Below are positions 1 to 5,589 of a stretch of DNA of 8,926 nt, piece after piece. How positions within the stretch are numbered: the first letter of the stretch is position 1; the number at the start of each line of letters is the position of its first letter. Below the pieces are notes generated by a model. It worked only from the letters and a program-made list of their open reading frames with translations. It ran no database searches and had not been told where the DNA came from. Source of the DNA: a bacterium (lineage in GTDB: Bacteria; Patescibacteriota; Minisyncoccia; Phycocordibacterales; UBA1550); the NCBI GenBank assembly GCA_021823825.1, contig JAKANJ010000018.1, forward strand, positions 1-8,926, in the 5' to 3' direction. The position numbers were made by a program, and so were the translations under genes.

Positions 1-281
1 AGGAGCGACACAAATGGAGCACCATTTACGGCGTCCGAACGCAGACGATATATAGTAATCTATATATCGGGCAAGTGAGGAGCGACACAAATGGAGCACC
101 ATTTACGGCGTCCGAACGCAGACGATATATAGTAATCTATATATCGGGCAAGTGAGGAGCGACACAAATGGAGCACCATTTACGGCGTCCGAACGCAGAC
201 GATATATAGTAATCTATATATCGGGCAAGTGAGGAGCGACACAAATGGAGCACCATTTACGGCGTCCGAACGCAGACGATA
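1..281. repeat. 77-bp tandem repeat array, 3.65 exact copies
   Basis: Units begin at 1, 78, 155 and 232. The first three are 77 bp and identical; the fourth is identical for 50 bp and stops at 281. Each unit holds three inverted repeats with 4-nt loops (copy 1): AAATGG/CCATTT at 12-27, GCGT/ACGC at 31-42, and a 10-bp CGATATATAG/CTATATATCG around TAAT at 46-69. The last copy is cut inside the left arm of the third hairpin. Each unit also has AGGAG 8 nt before an ATG that opens a 13-codon frame (MEHHLRRPNADDI, stop). The unit length is not a multiple of three, so the array is not one periodic protein repeat. It may be a VNTR, a tandemly amplified structured element, or a contig-end assembly artefact, since the window begins exactly within it. 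The downstream edge lies 20 bp from the rnpB terminator. Confidence 0.95.
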
Positions 282-301
282 GAACAAATCCATTACACGA
301 G

Positions 302-330
302 AAAACCCTCAGATTTTCACTGAGGGTTTT
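302..330 (-). terminator. rnpB intrinsic terminator
   Basis: A perfect 11-bp stem (302-312 with 320-330) closes a 7-nt loop. Read on the minus strand it is AAAACCCTCAG, loop, CTGAGGGTTTT, so it ends in a U-run, and it lies 6 nt beyond the 3' strand of RNase P helix P1. The A/T flanks are symmetric, so it could also stop plus-strand transcription leaving the repeat array. Confidence 0.85.
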
Positions 331-335
331 CAAAT

Positions 336-683
336 ACCTATATCGATAAGCCGAATTCTGTATCAAGCACCATCACTGGTACCTAACGGTAGCCATTTAT
401 CTAGGCGGTGAGTTGCCTCATCGCTCAAGCGGCACTCTCGTATTGCTACGAGCACGGCCTTGCACCCAGGTAAGGATTTAGCCGTTTCACCCTATATGTT
501 GCCATACAGGCTTACCCACGAGGGGTATCTCCTTCTTTCGTTAGAGACGTCTCTGCTCGCACCTCTCGGATTGCTCCGGACGGGCGTTACCCGCTACCCT
601 ACTCCGCGCCTTACGGCGTGGGAGTGTTCGGACTTTCCTCCCCGCTTCCCTTGCGAGAGGCGGAGCGACTACCTGATGTAGGT
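336..683 (-). ncRNA. rnpB: RNase P RNA, bacterial class A
   Basis: This is the catalytic RNA of RNase P, which removes 5' leaders from pre-tRNAs. The minus strand carries the family hallmarks: GAGGAAAGTCCGAACAC (624-640, CR-I/P4 5' strand), AGGGTGAAACGG, GGTGCAAGGCC, GCCTAGAT with ATGGCTACC, and the 3' ACAGAATTCGGCTTATC. P4 pairs as CCGAA with TTCGG where E. coli has CCGGG/CCCGG, a compensatory change. The ends were set by helix P1: ACCTACATC (675-683) pairs with GATATAGGT (336-344) with one mismatch. The roughly 348-nt length is near the usual 350-400. AGGGTGAAACGG runs almost directly into the L15 region, so the P13/P14 arm seems to be missing. The L15 segment reads GGCTAAATCC (474-483) rather than the usual GGTAA form. 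Its own promoter lies at 690-698 and its own terminator at 302-330. Confidence 0.96.
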
Positions 684-689
684 TTTTAC

Positions 690-698
690 ATTATAACA
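690..698 (-). promoter_or_regulatory. rnpB promoter, extended -10
   Basis: The minus strand reads TGTTATAAT: a perfect TATAAT (690-695) preceded by the TGn extension. The expected start, 7 nt downstream, is 683, exactly where the P1 helix of RNase P RNA begins. No good -35 is seen; the upstream stretch is the U-tract of the preceding terminator. Confidence 0.85.
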
Positions 699-707
699 CA
701 TTTTTAC

Positions 708-734
708 AAAAAAGAAAAACCCCATTCCTGGGGT
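708..734 (-). terminator. terminator of the nrdJ/mini-gene transcript
   Basis: On the minus strand a 6-bp stem ACCCCA/TGGGGT (729-734 with 719-724) closes a GGAA tetraloop of the GNRA class and is followed by TTTTCTTTTTT. It lies 20 nt beyond the stop of the small Lys-rich frame and just upstream of the rnpB promoter, insulating the two transcripts. Confidence 0.85.
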
Positions 735-754
735 CCCTCTTTTTATCCAAACAA

Positions 755-814
755 TTATTTCTTTACTTTCTTTGGTTTTTTTGCCTCTTTGTGGGCATCA
801 CGTCCTTTTGCCAT
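755..814 (-). CDS. 19-aa Lys-rich mini-protein (putative)
   Basis: The minus-strand frame reads MAKGRDAHKEAKKPKKVKK, with 8 Lys of 19 residues and strongly basic. It starts with ATGG 35 nt after the nrdJ stop and ends in TAA 20 nt before a good terminator, so it would be the last gene of the nrdJ transcript. There is no SD, but its start is preceded by AGCAAAATA at 817-825, the same 9-mer found before the RRM gene and typA, which is the main argument that it is translated. From memory, very short Lys-rich proteins beginning MAKG-D occur as hypotheticals in other bacteria; I cannot verify homology. If real, the charge suggests nucleic-acid or ribosome contact (inference). It could also be untranslated 3' UTR. 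Confidence 0.5.
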   Translation of the reverse strand: MAKGRDAHKEAKKPKKVKK

Positions 815-816
815 AA

Positions 817-825
817 TATTTTGCT
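817..825 (-). promoter_or_regulatory. AGCAAAATA start-codon motif, copy 1 (mini-gene)
   Basis: AGCAAAATA lies 2 nt (TT) before the ATGG start of the 19-aa frame. The identical 9-mer lies before the RRM gene and typA starts. Its role is unknown: translation-initiation signal or initially transcribed region. Confidence 0.5.
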
Positions 826-849
826 ATTTATTATTCTGATATAAAATTA

Positions 850-3147
850 CTATACAATCTCACAAACATTCCCTGCGCACGCAAGCTCTTTCGAGCCCTG
901 TGTCTGATCTTCTCGCTCATAACTCATAATTTTTGAGAAATCAATGTCAGGGAATTTTTTAATCATTGCTTCATATTGCTCCTTGGTAATCTCTTCATAG
1001 GGAGCAAGTCTGTACACATGATCCTCGCGAGGGAGGAATGAGAGACCGCCAATGATATCCCAATTTTCGTAAAGCCAGTTTGCAACGGTGATCCATTCAT
1101 TATCCCCCACTGAAATAGTAACAGATGGATTGTGCTCCGTATAGTTCTCCTTTACCATTTTCCAGTAAGTAAGTTGATCAAGAGCACTCTGGTCATCTTT
1201 AAAGAGAGATTTTTCCGGCGCTTTAATCGGGAATTCAAGAACATACGTTACCGCATTTTCCATAGATTGTCCGACTTCAGGATAATATGGAACTCCTTGG
1301 TCCTTGAGCATTCTAAAGAGCCCGTCTGTTGCAGAAATACGAATGCGGCGAATATAGTAGGCCGCATGGCGTGGGTGCATTCCCGACGAAGCGTCCACAA
1401 GCTGAGAAACTGTTCCTGATGGCTTTACTGCTGTGACAGCAGTTGCAGGAGTAATACCGAAACGTTTTGCAAATTCAATATTAACCTTGATTGCCTCATC
1501 ACGAAGTTTTTCCATTAACTTTGGATTGCGCACGACTTTGCTATCCCACTGCCCTGTGATAGATACACCCAACAAACGCTCTTCTTCGCAATTTTTCTTC
1601 CACTCCTTTGAAAGGTACTTGAAGTCCGTGAGTGTGGACTGATACGTACCAAGAATTGCTGCGAGGCGAGCTTTTTTCATAAGGGTCGCTTCGGTATCTT
1701 CCGCACGGGCAACAATCTCAGAAAGATTGCAGAACTGTTTTGATTTGAGAATGATCTCACCACAAGGGTTTGTTCCTGCGGTGTCAACGTCCTTTTCAAG
1801 AACTTTCCAGCGACGAGCGGGTACCTGTTTTGAAAGCGATCCACGATTGAAGATGCCACGCTCTCCCGATCCACCCTTCATTAGAGATATCCACTCATCC
1901 AAAAACTCAACATTTGTTGGCTTCTGTGTGTAGACAGCAGAATTATTTGCCATCATACGCTGTGGGTCCGTGAGATAAAACTGCCCGTCCTTTGCATGGC
2001 GCATCTCATAGTCATCAAGATCTGACAATGAAATAAGTGCTGTGCGGCGTACACCTCCAGAAACAACGACTTCACCTAATTTGCAGATAATGTCATGGAG
2101 GTCAAGGTTTGAAAGACGGCGACCCTGTCTCCTCAATACGCGTTCGCGAGAAAACTCCATAAGTGAGATAAGAGGCTCTGGACCAGAACTCTTGCCTCCC
2201 ATAGTAATGAGACGTGCACCCGCGGGTCGAAGCTTTGAATAATCAAATTTAATATCGTTGCCGGCAAACCAAGCGTTCATGCCTATCGCATAAGCATCGG
2301 CCCAGCCCTCCTTGCTGTCTTCCACGACATGCGTTGCGAGCATCTTCCCCGTTTGTTTTTTAATTTGAGGGAACATCTGAACATTTTGACTTTCCGCACT
2401 TATACCGACCCCGGCTCCGCACATAGAGAGGTACATGATCTCCGAGAGGTCCTGGATGCACGTAGGCGCAATAAATGAACAGTTGTATCCAGTAACGTTG
2501 GTTTTGCGGGCAGCATCACCAGCGCTCCATACAAGACGCATTGAGGGCATTACCTCTTGTTTAAGGATAGCTTCACGTAGCTCTGCATACTCTTTGTCGG
2601 TAAGCTTGTTACCCAAGTTTTCCTTCATGAAAGCAATATAACGATCAATCGTCTCAATCCAGGTCTCGCGACGACCCTCTGCTTCAATCCACCGCGAGTA
2701 CGATCGATAGTATACAAACTCCGACATCGCATTTCTGAAATATTTCTTGCTTTCAGCGACAAGGTTCTTGACCTTTTCTGGGATTGCACCAACAGTCTGC
2801 CGTGCGCGAGCCCGCTCCTCACGATAAAGGATGTACGCCTTCGCCGTTTTGACAAACTCCTCTAAAATAAGCTCTTTTTCAACAGTATCTTGTATACCCT
2901 CAACCGTAGGAATGAAGTCTTTTACGAGCTTAGCGACACGAGAAAGCTCAGATTGGACCTTCCGAGCGATAAATTCAGCCTCTTTGCGTTCCCCTTCCCC
3001 CGTTGAACGCATTGCTTTGTAGACAGCACTCACCACGTGCTCAATATCATAAGGAACGATCTCTCCATTGCGCTTGCGAACACTCAAAATCGGACCCTTT
3101 TTTGACTCTACGACCGCATTCTTAATTGGCTTACTATTTTTTTTCAT
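850..3147 (-). CDS. nrdJ: Adenosylcobalamin-dependent ribonucleoside-triphosphate reductase (class II RNR)
   Basis: Reduces ribonucleotides to deoxyribonucleotides in the cytoplasm, using a cobalamin-generated thiyl radical, so it works without oxygen or a second subunit. The 765-aa protein has an N-terminal ATP-cone (about residues 20-115, with VRKRNGEIVPYD and YILYRE), the allosteric activity module, which the Lactobacillus leichmannii enzyme lacks. The catalytic set is complete: C223 (GYNCSF), NPCGEI with C462 and E464, C473 eleven residues after C462 (as C408/C419 in L. leichmannii), KPSGTVS at 575-581, and a C-terminal CAGNVC pair C757/C762, the CX4C shuttle that accepts electrons from thioredoxin. 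The start is an ATG with no clear SD (AACCAAGCA upstream). A -10-like TACAAT lies at 3201-3206 but has no matching -35. No NrdR box or cobalamin riboswitch is visible in the short leader. It is probably co-transcribed with the mini-gene at 755-814. Confidence 0.95.
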   Translation of the reverse strand: MKKNSKPIKNAVVESKKGPILSVRKRNGEIVPYDIEHVVSAVYKAMRSTGEGERKEAEFIARKVQSELSRVAKLVKDFIPTVEGIQDTVEKELILEEFVKTAKAYILYREERARARQTVGAIPEKVKNLVAESKKYFRNAMSEFVYYRSYSRWIEAEGRRETWIETIDRYIAFMKENLGNKLTDKEYAELREAILKQEVMPSMRLVWSAGDAARKTNVTGYNCSFIAPTCIQDLSEIMYLSMCGAGVGISAESQNVQMFPQIKKQTGKMLATHVVEDSKEGWADAYAIGMNAWFAGNDIKFDYSKLRPAGARLITMGGKSSGPEPLISLMEFSRERVLRRQGRRLSNLDLHDIICKLGEVVVSGGVRRTALISLSDLDDYEMRHAKDGQFYLTDPQRMMANNSAVYTQKPTNVEFLDEWISLMKGGSGERGIFNRGSLSKQVPARRWKVLEKDVDTAGTNPCGEIILKSKQFCNLSEIVARAEDTEATLMKKARLAAILGTYQSTLTDFKYLSKEWKKNCEEERLLGVSITGQWDSKVVRNPKLMEKLRDEAIKVNIEFAKRFGITPATAVTAVKPSGTVSQLVDASSGMHPRHAAYYIRRIRISATDGLFRMLKDQGVPYYPEVGQSMENAVTYVLEFPIKAPEKSLFKDDQSALDQLTYWKMVKENYTEHNPSVTISVGDNEWITVANWLYENWDIIGGLSFLPREDHVYRLAPYEEITKEQYEAMIKKFPDIDFSKIMSYEREDQTQGSKELACAGNVCEIV

Positions 3148-3228
3148 GCATTGCTTGGTTATCTCACATTAATAATAAATCGCTTCCTTTTGTTGCCCTT
3201 ATTGTACTCTGAATTTTTTTTTCTGGTA

Positions 3229-3237
3229 GGTGGATAA
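3229..3237 (-). promoter_or_regulatory. Near-consensus DnaA box upstream of nrdJ
   Basis: The minus strand reads TTATCCACC, 8/9 to the DnaA box TTATCCACA, about 80 nt upstream of the nrdJ start and 22 nt upstream of a TACAAT. DnaA boxes regulate nrdAB in E. coli; regulation here is speculation from a single site. Confidence 0.25.
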
Positions 3238-3304
3238 CTCTAAAAATGGACAGTGAAAAACAAAAATGAAATGATGGCAAACACCTCGCCAAATAATGAA
3301 GTAT

Positions 3305-3796
3305 TTACCGCTCTATTTTTAGCACATCGCCAAATTTTAAATGATGTGATGCAAAAAAACCTGAAGGAACTTCCAAAACATATTGTGCCGGTGCTTGTGG
3401 TGAGAATATTTCTGGGTAGGAAGAAGGTTCTGCGTCCTCTTTAACAAAAATTATACGATACTGCGAGTCAAACCAGATCATATCTATGGGAAACAGCATT
3501 TCCTTCATCCAAAAACCATACGGTTTGGCATCCTGAAATATAAAAAACATTCCTTCGTTAGGTTCTAGTTTTTTGTAGCCACTTAACCCTTGGGAACGAG
3601 ATTCTGGAGTTGCAGCCACCGTAAGGGAAAGAACCGTGCCACCTAAAATTGCCTTTATTTGCAATGGTTTTATGTCAATTTTATTTTTGTTAACGCCAGG
3701 TGATACCAAAACAAACAACACCAAAATAATGCCGATAATACCAGTATAGATAAGTCTCCAAACGAAACGTTTAGTTGTCGGTTCCATTTCTTCCAT
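3305..3796 (-). CDS. Membrane-anchored DUF192 protein
   Basis: About 163 aa from the chosen start. An N-terminal transmembrane segment (about residues 14-35, RLIYTGIIGIILVLFVLV) would anchor the protein with the rest outside the membrane. The remainder is a DUF192 domain: GLSG at 70-73, GMFFIF at 82-87, FWMKEM at 95-100 followed by PIDMIWFD, and a C-terminal GDVLKI strand. The biochemical role of DUF192 is not established. The frame stays open to a GTG at 3850, but that would overlap the upstream gene by 80 nt; ATG at 3796 (26-nt overlap) or 3787 (17-nt overlap) is more likely and gives a compact positive-inside N-terminus. Neither has a strong SD, so translational coupling to the DUF5667 gene is likely. 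Only a weak TGGC/GCCA hairpin with T-rich sequence (about 3262-3291) follows as a possible terminator. Confidence 0.85.
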   Translation of the reverse strand: MEEMEPTTKRFVWRLIYTGIIGIILVLFVLVSPGVNKNKIDIKPLQIKAILGGTVLSLTVAATPESRSQGLSGYKKLEPNEGMFFIFQDAKPYGFWMKEMLFPIDMIWFDSQYRIIFVKEDAEPSSYPEIFSPQAPAQYVLEVPSGFFASHHLKFGDVLKIER

Positions 3797-4823
3797 CGGT
3801 TGACGTTCTCTGTTGAGACTCTGGAACTTCTGGTACTTCTCTTGCTTCACCTACGGCATGAGTACTACTACTTGTTTCCATCGTTTGCCCTCCTTCTTTT
3901 GAGCCTCCTGGTAAAGAATCTCCACCGTTTATCTCGTTTCTCGTGCGAAGAGATTCTTGATTTTGCTCCATCAAGTTTTTTGCTTGTTCTGAAATATTCT
4001 TTGCAGATTCAAAATCACCACGAAGAATTGCCTCCTGCGCTTGGTTCATAAGAGCCGCCGTTGAGGTCGTGAGTCCGACAGGAAGACCAGAGGATCCTCC
4101 TGCATTCCCCAAGATCTCGCGGAGACGCATCGCTTGCTCAATATTTTTTTCTGCAGCTGCTTGTGGGCCCATGGCTTCGTCAAAAGCAGCCTGTTCATCC
4201 GAAAGTTCAGAAGAGATAGCGTTACTTTCCTCTGCTGTCTGGTTTTTTTCTTTTGTAACAGATGCAAGCGCCTGAGTAAGGCCTGCAACTTGGGGATCAG
4301 TGGGAGAAAGCGACGCAATTTTCGCCTGAATTTGTTGTTGGGCCTGATCCGCACGTTCTGCATGCTGAGCTAGAGCATCCTTTACTTCAAGATGCGTAGA
4401 ATCAAGCTGGTCCCTGAGCTCGGTTGCAAGGCTTGAAACATTTATACCTTTTGCCTGCTCGCTCTTTATAATAGCGGCTGCATCAGCAACCTGCTGAGCG
4501 AGGTTCTGTTCTGCCCCAGCGACATCAGCAACCTTACGAGCTGAATCAGCAAGGACTGCGCTTATTTCCGCTGCACGCTCCTTTGCGTATTCTAAGTGAA
4601 GTTTAGCTTTTGCTATTGGATCGAAAGTAAAAAATGTTCTAATCGCCTCTCCCCAATTATCAAGAAAATAGAAAAAGTCTCCTGGCAAAAGGCCTGGATT
4701 TGCGGGCGCGACGACAGGAGCAGGAGACGTCGCTGTTGCAGGTGTGCTCGTAGACACAGACTGGGCAAACAACGTAAGTGGAAACATCACTGTTAGAATA
4801 CCTACCAATAAGATTTTTTTCAT
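3771..4823 (-). CDS. Secreted DUF5667-domain protein, helical/coiled-coil
   Basis: 350 aa. A Sec signal peptide spans residues 1-20 (MKK, hydrophobic core, cleavage likely after LFA). A low-complexity Ser/Thr/Pro/Ala linker (21-42) follows, then the DUF5667 signature at about 43-90: PGLLPGDFFYFLDN, then IRTFFTFDP and AKLHLEYAKERAAEI. A long Ala/Gln/Glu-rich helical stretch (about 90-235) is probably coiled coil. A second helical segment at 258-290 (NQAQEAILRGDFESAKNISE) leads into a disordered Ser/Gly/Glu tail. DUF5667 proteins are common in Patescibacteria and of unknown function; an exported structural or envelope role is inference. The ATG start lacks a close SD; an AGGAGG lies 36 nt upstream. 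It heads a two-gene unit with the DUF192 gene under the promoter at 4890-4898. Confidence 0.87.
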   Translation of the reverse strand: MKKILLVGILTVMFPLTLFAQSVSTSTPATATSPAPVVAPANPGLLPGDFFYFLDNWGEAIRTFFTFDPIAKAKLHLEYAKERAAEISAVLADSARKVADVAGAEQNLAQQVADAAAIIKSEQAKGINVSSLATELRDQLDSTHLEVKDALAQHAERADQAQQQIQAKIASLSPTDPQVAGLTQALASVTKEKNQTAEESNAISSELSDEQAAFDEAMGPQAAAEKNIEQAMRLREILGNAGGSSGLPVGLTTSTAALMNQAQEAILRGDFESAKNISEQAKNLMEQNQESLRTRNEINGGDSLPGGSKEGGQTMETSSSTHAVGEAREVPEVPESQQRTSTDGRNGTDN

Positions 4824-4858
4824 TGTTGTAATGATGTATTAATTTAGTATCTAAAATT

Positions 4859-4864
4859 CCTCCT
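4859..4864 (-). promoter_or_regulatory. AGGAGG at non-canonical distance in the DUF5667 leader
   Basis: A perfect anti-SD complement AGGAGG lies in the predicted 5' UTR, 36 nt (4858 to 4824) before the ATG at 4823. No ATG, GTG or TTG follows at normal spacing, so it is either chance or a ribosome standby site. Confidence 0.35.
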
Positions 4865-4889
4865 AATATTCGTCTTTTATGTACCTTTG

Positions 4890-4898
4890 ATTATATCA
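4890..4898 (-). promoter_or_regulatory. Promoter of the DUF5667-DUF192 unit, extended -10
   Basis: The minus strand reads TGATATAAT: perfect TATAAT (4890-4895) with the TGn extension, the same architecture as the rnpB promoter. The upstream -35 is poor (T-rich, GTTTTT). The predicted start is near 4883, giving a roughly 60-nt leader. Confidence 0.75.
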
Positions 4899-4931
4899 CA
4901 TAAGGTATGGGTAAAAACACTGAGCAAGGGT

Positions 4932-4993
4932 CCTAAGGCAACAAAAAACCGCCAGGCGCCAATAGGTGCCTAGCGGTTTTTTGTTGCCTTAGG
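4932..4993. terminator. Long bidirectional terminator palindrome
   Basis: A 21-bp perfect outer stem (4932-4952 with 4973-4993), one C/A mismatch, then a 7-bp inner stem with one G-U, and an AATA loop. The core is A6-CCGC...GCGG-T6, a standard intrinsic terminator in both directions. The flanks CCTAAGGCAAC/GTTGCCTTAGG extend the pairing 11 bp beyond the A/T tracts. It begins 4 nt after the RRM stop codon and terminates that gene; on the plus strand nothing obvious needs it. Confidence 0.9.
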
Positions 4994-4997
4994 GTGT

Positions 4998-5297
4998 TTA
5001 ACCCATGCGGCGATTTCCACCACCGAACTCGCGGCGAGGAGCGCGTTCCTCAAGAGGACGTGCTTCATTTACCGTAAGTGTGCGGCCCTGGAAATCCTTA
5101 CCATTGAACATATCAATCGCCTTGTCAGCGTCAGCGTCTTTTGCCATTTCGATGAAGCCAAAACCCTTTGAGCGACCTGTCATCTTGTCGATGATGATTG
5201 CTGAAGAGGTAACTTCGCCGGCCTGAGAAAATGCTTCTTTGAGATCGTTCTCGGTTGTTGAGTAAGGGATACCCCCTACATACAATTTCTTTGCCAT
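4998..5297 (-). CDS. RRM-domain RNA-binding protein
   Basis: 99 aa with one RNA recognition motif. RNP2 is LYVGGIPY (5-12) and RNP1 is KGFGFIEM (44-51), with the aromatic residues that stack on RNA present (Y6, F46, F48). A short basic Arg/Gly tail (about 87-99, RREFGGGNRRMG) follows. The organisation matches the small cyanobacterial-type Rbp proteins, which bind single-stranded RNA and are often cold- or stress-linked; the target here is unknown. The ATG start has no SD but carries AGCAAAATA at 5301-5309. A -10-like TAGAAT at 5312-5317 would start transcription inside that motif and give a very short leader; its -35 is weak. Single-gene unit ended by the palindrome at 4932-4993. Confidence 0.93.
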   Translation of the reverse strand: MAKKLYVGGIPYSTTENDLKEAFSQAGEVTSSAIIIDKMTGRSKGFGFIEMAKDADADKAIDMFNGKDFQGRTLTVNEARPLEERAPRREFGGGNRRMG

Positions 5298-5300
5298 AGT

Positions 5301-5309
5301 TATTTTGCT
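5301..5309 (-). promoter_or_regulatory. AGCAAAATA start-codon motif, copy 2 (RRM gene)
   Basis: AGCAAAATA lies 3 nt (ACT) before the ATGG start of the RRM gene. It is identical to the 9-mers at 817-825 and 8566-8574. TAGAAT (5312-5317) lies just upstream. Confidence 0.55.
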
Positions 5310-5439
5310 TAATTCTATCGTGTAAGATGACCTGTTTTCCCCGCCCTCTCACCTAGAATCAAGCAAGCACTGCGAGAAAACTTCTTACAAGCTAAGTCTA
5401 ACACATGACCCCCAAAAGGACAATCTGCAAGGAAACAAC

Positions 5440-5448
5440 TGTGGATAA
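5440..5448 (-). promoter_or_regulatory. Perfect single DnaA box
   Basis: The minus strand reads TTATCCACA, an exact consensus DnaA box, in the divergent intergenic region. It is isolated: no cluster, no dnaA/dnaN and no AT-rich unwinding element, so it is not an origin on this evidence. Confidence 0.35.
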
Positions 5449-5462
5449 CAATATTTGAGCAG

Positions 5463-5504
5463 TAAGGGGACCATGGCGTTGTTGACAGTATCTCCCCTTA
5501 AGGG
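5463..5504. promoter_or_regulatory. TAAGGGG inverted repeats around a -35 (operator-like)
   Basis: TAAGGGGA (5463-5470) is repeated inverted as TCCCCTTA (5493-5500), flanking the TTGACA at 5482-5487. The right arm is also part of a perfect 10-bp palindrome CCCTTAAGGG (5495-5504) lying in the promoter spacer. There are thus three TAAGGG half-sites around one promoter, a layout typical of a regulator-binding region. No candidate regulator is in the window. Confidence 0.45.
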
Positions 5505-5510
5505 TAACCT
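5482..5510 (+). promoter_or_regulatory. Candidate promoter of the 5590-6186 gene
   Basis: A perfect TTGACA (5482-5487), a 17-nt spacer and TAACCT (5505-5510) as a poor -10 (3/6). A weak -10 under operator-like repeats would fit a regulated promoter. The predicted leader is about 70 nt and contains a 6-bp GCAAAA/TTTTGC stem at 5529-5546. Confidence 0.5.
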
Positions 5511-5580
5511 CAGCAGTAGAAGATAGGCGCAAAAACGCTCTTTTGCATAGTTCTTAAAAGCATTCATACATCAACCCGCT

Positions 5581-5585
5581 GGAGG
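5581..5585 (+). promoter_or_regulatory. Shine-Dalgarno of the 5590 gene
   Basis: GGAGG with a 4-nt spacer (AATT) before the ATG at 5590. It fixes the start, and contrasts with the SD-less starts of most neighbouring genes. Confidence 0.8.
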
Positions 5586-5589
5586 AATT

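Noticed and set aside
1..281. CRISPR array
   Set aside because: The whole 77-bp period is identical, with no variable spacers and no cas genes.
460..839. Plus-strand open frames at 460-681 and 618-839
   Set aside because: They cross the RNase P RNA gene, its promoter and the nrdJ terminator; conserved RNA explains the sequence.
1132..3022. Several plus-strand and other-frame open frames inside nrdJ
   Set aside because: Antisense or shifted shadows of a complete, highly conserved reductase gene.
3148..3250. Cobalamin riboswitch or NrdR box upstream of nrdJ
   Set aside because: The short AT-rich leader shows no B12-box or NrdR-like palindrome.
3797..3850. GTG start at 3850 for the DUF192 gene
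   Set aside because: It would overlap the upstream gene by 80 nt and add a charged N-terminus before the membrane anchor; an ATG at 3796 or 3787 is more plausible.
5385..5567. Minus-strand 60-codon open frame
   Set aside because: It lacks an SD or start motif, has an atypical Leu/Cys/Arg composition, and covers the promoter and inverted repeats of the 5590 gene.
5300..5589. Replication origin
   Set aside because: Only one DnaA box, no dnaA, dnaN or AT-rich repeats.
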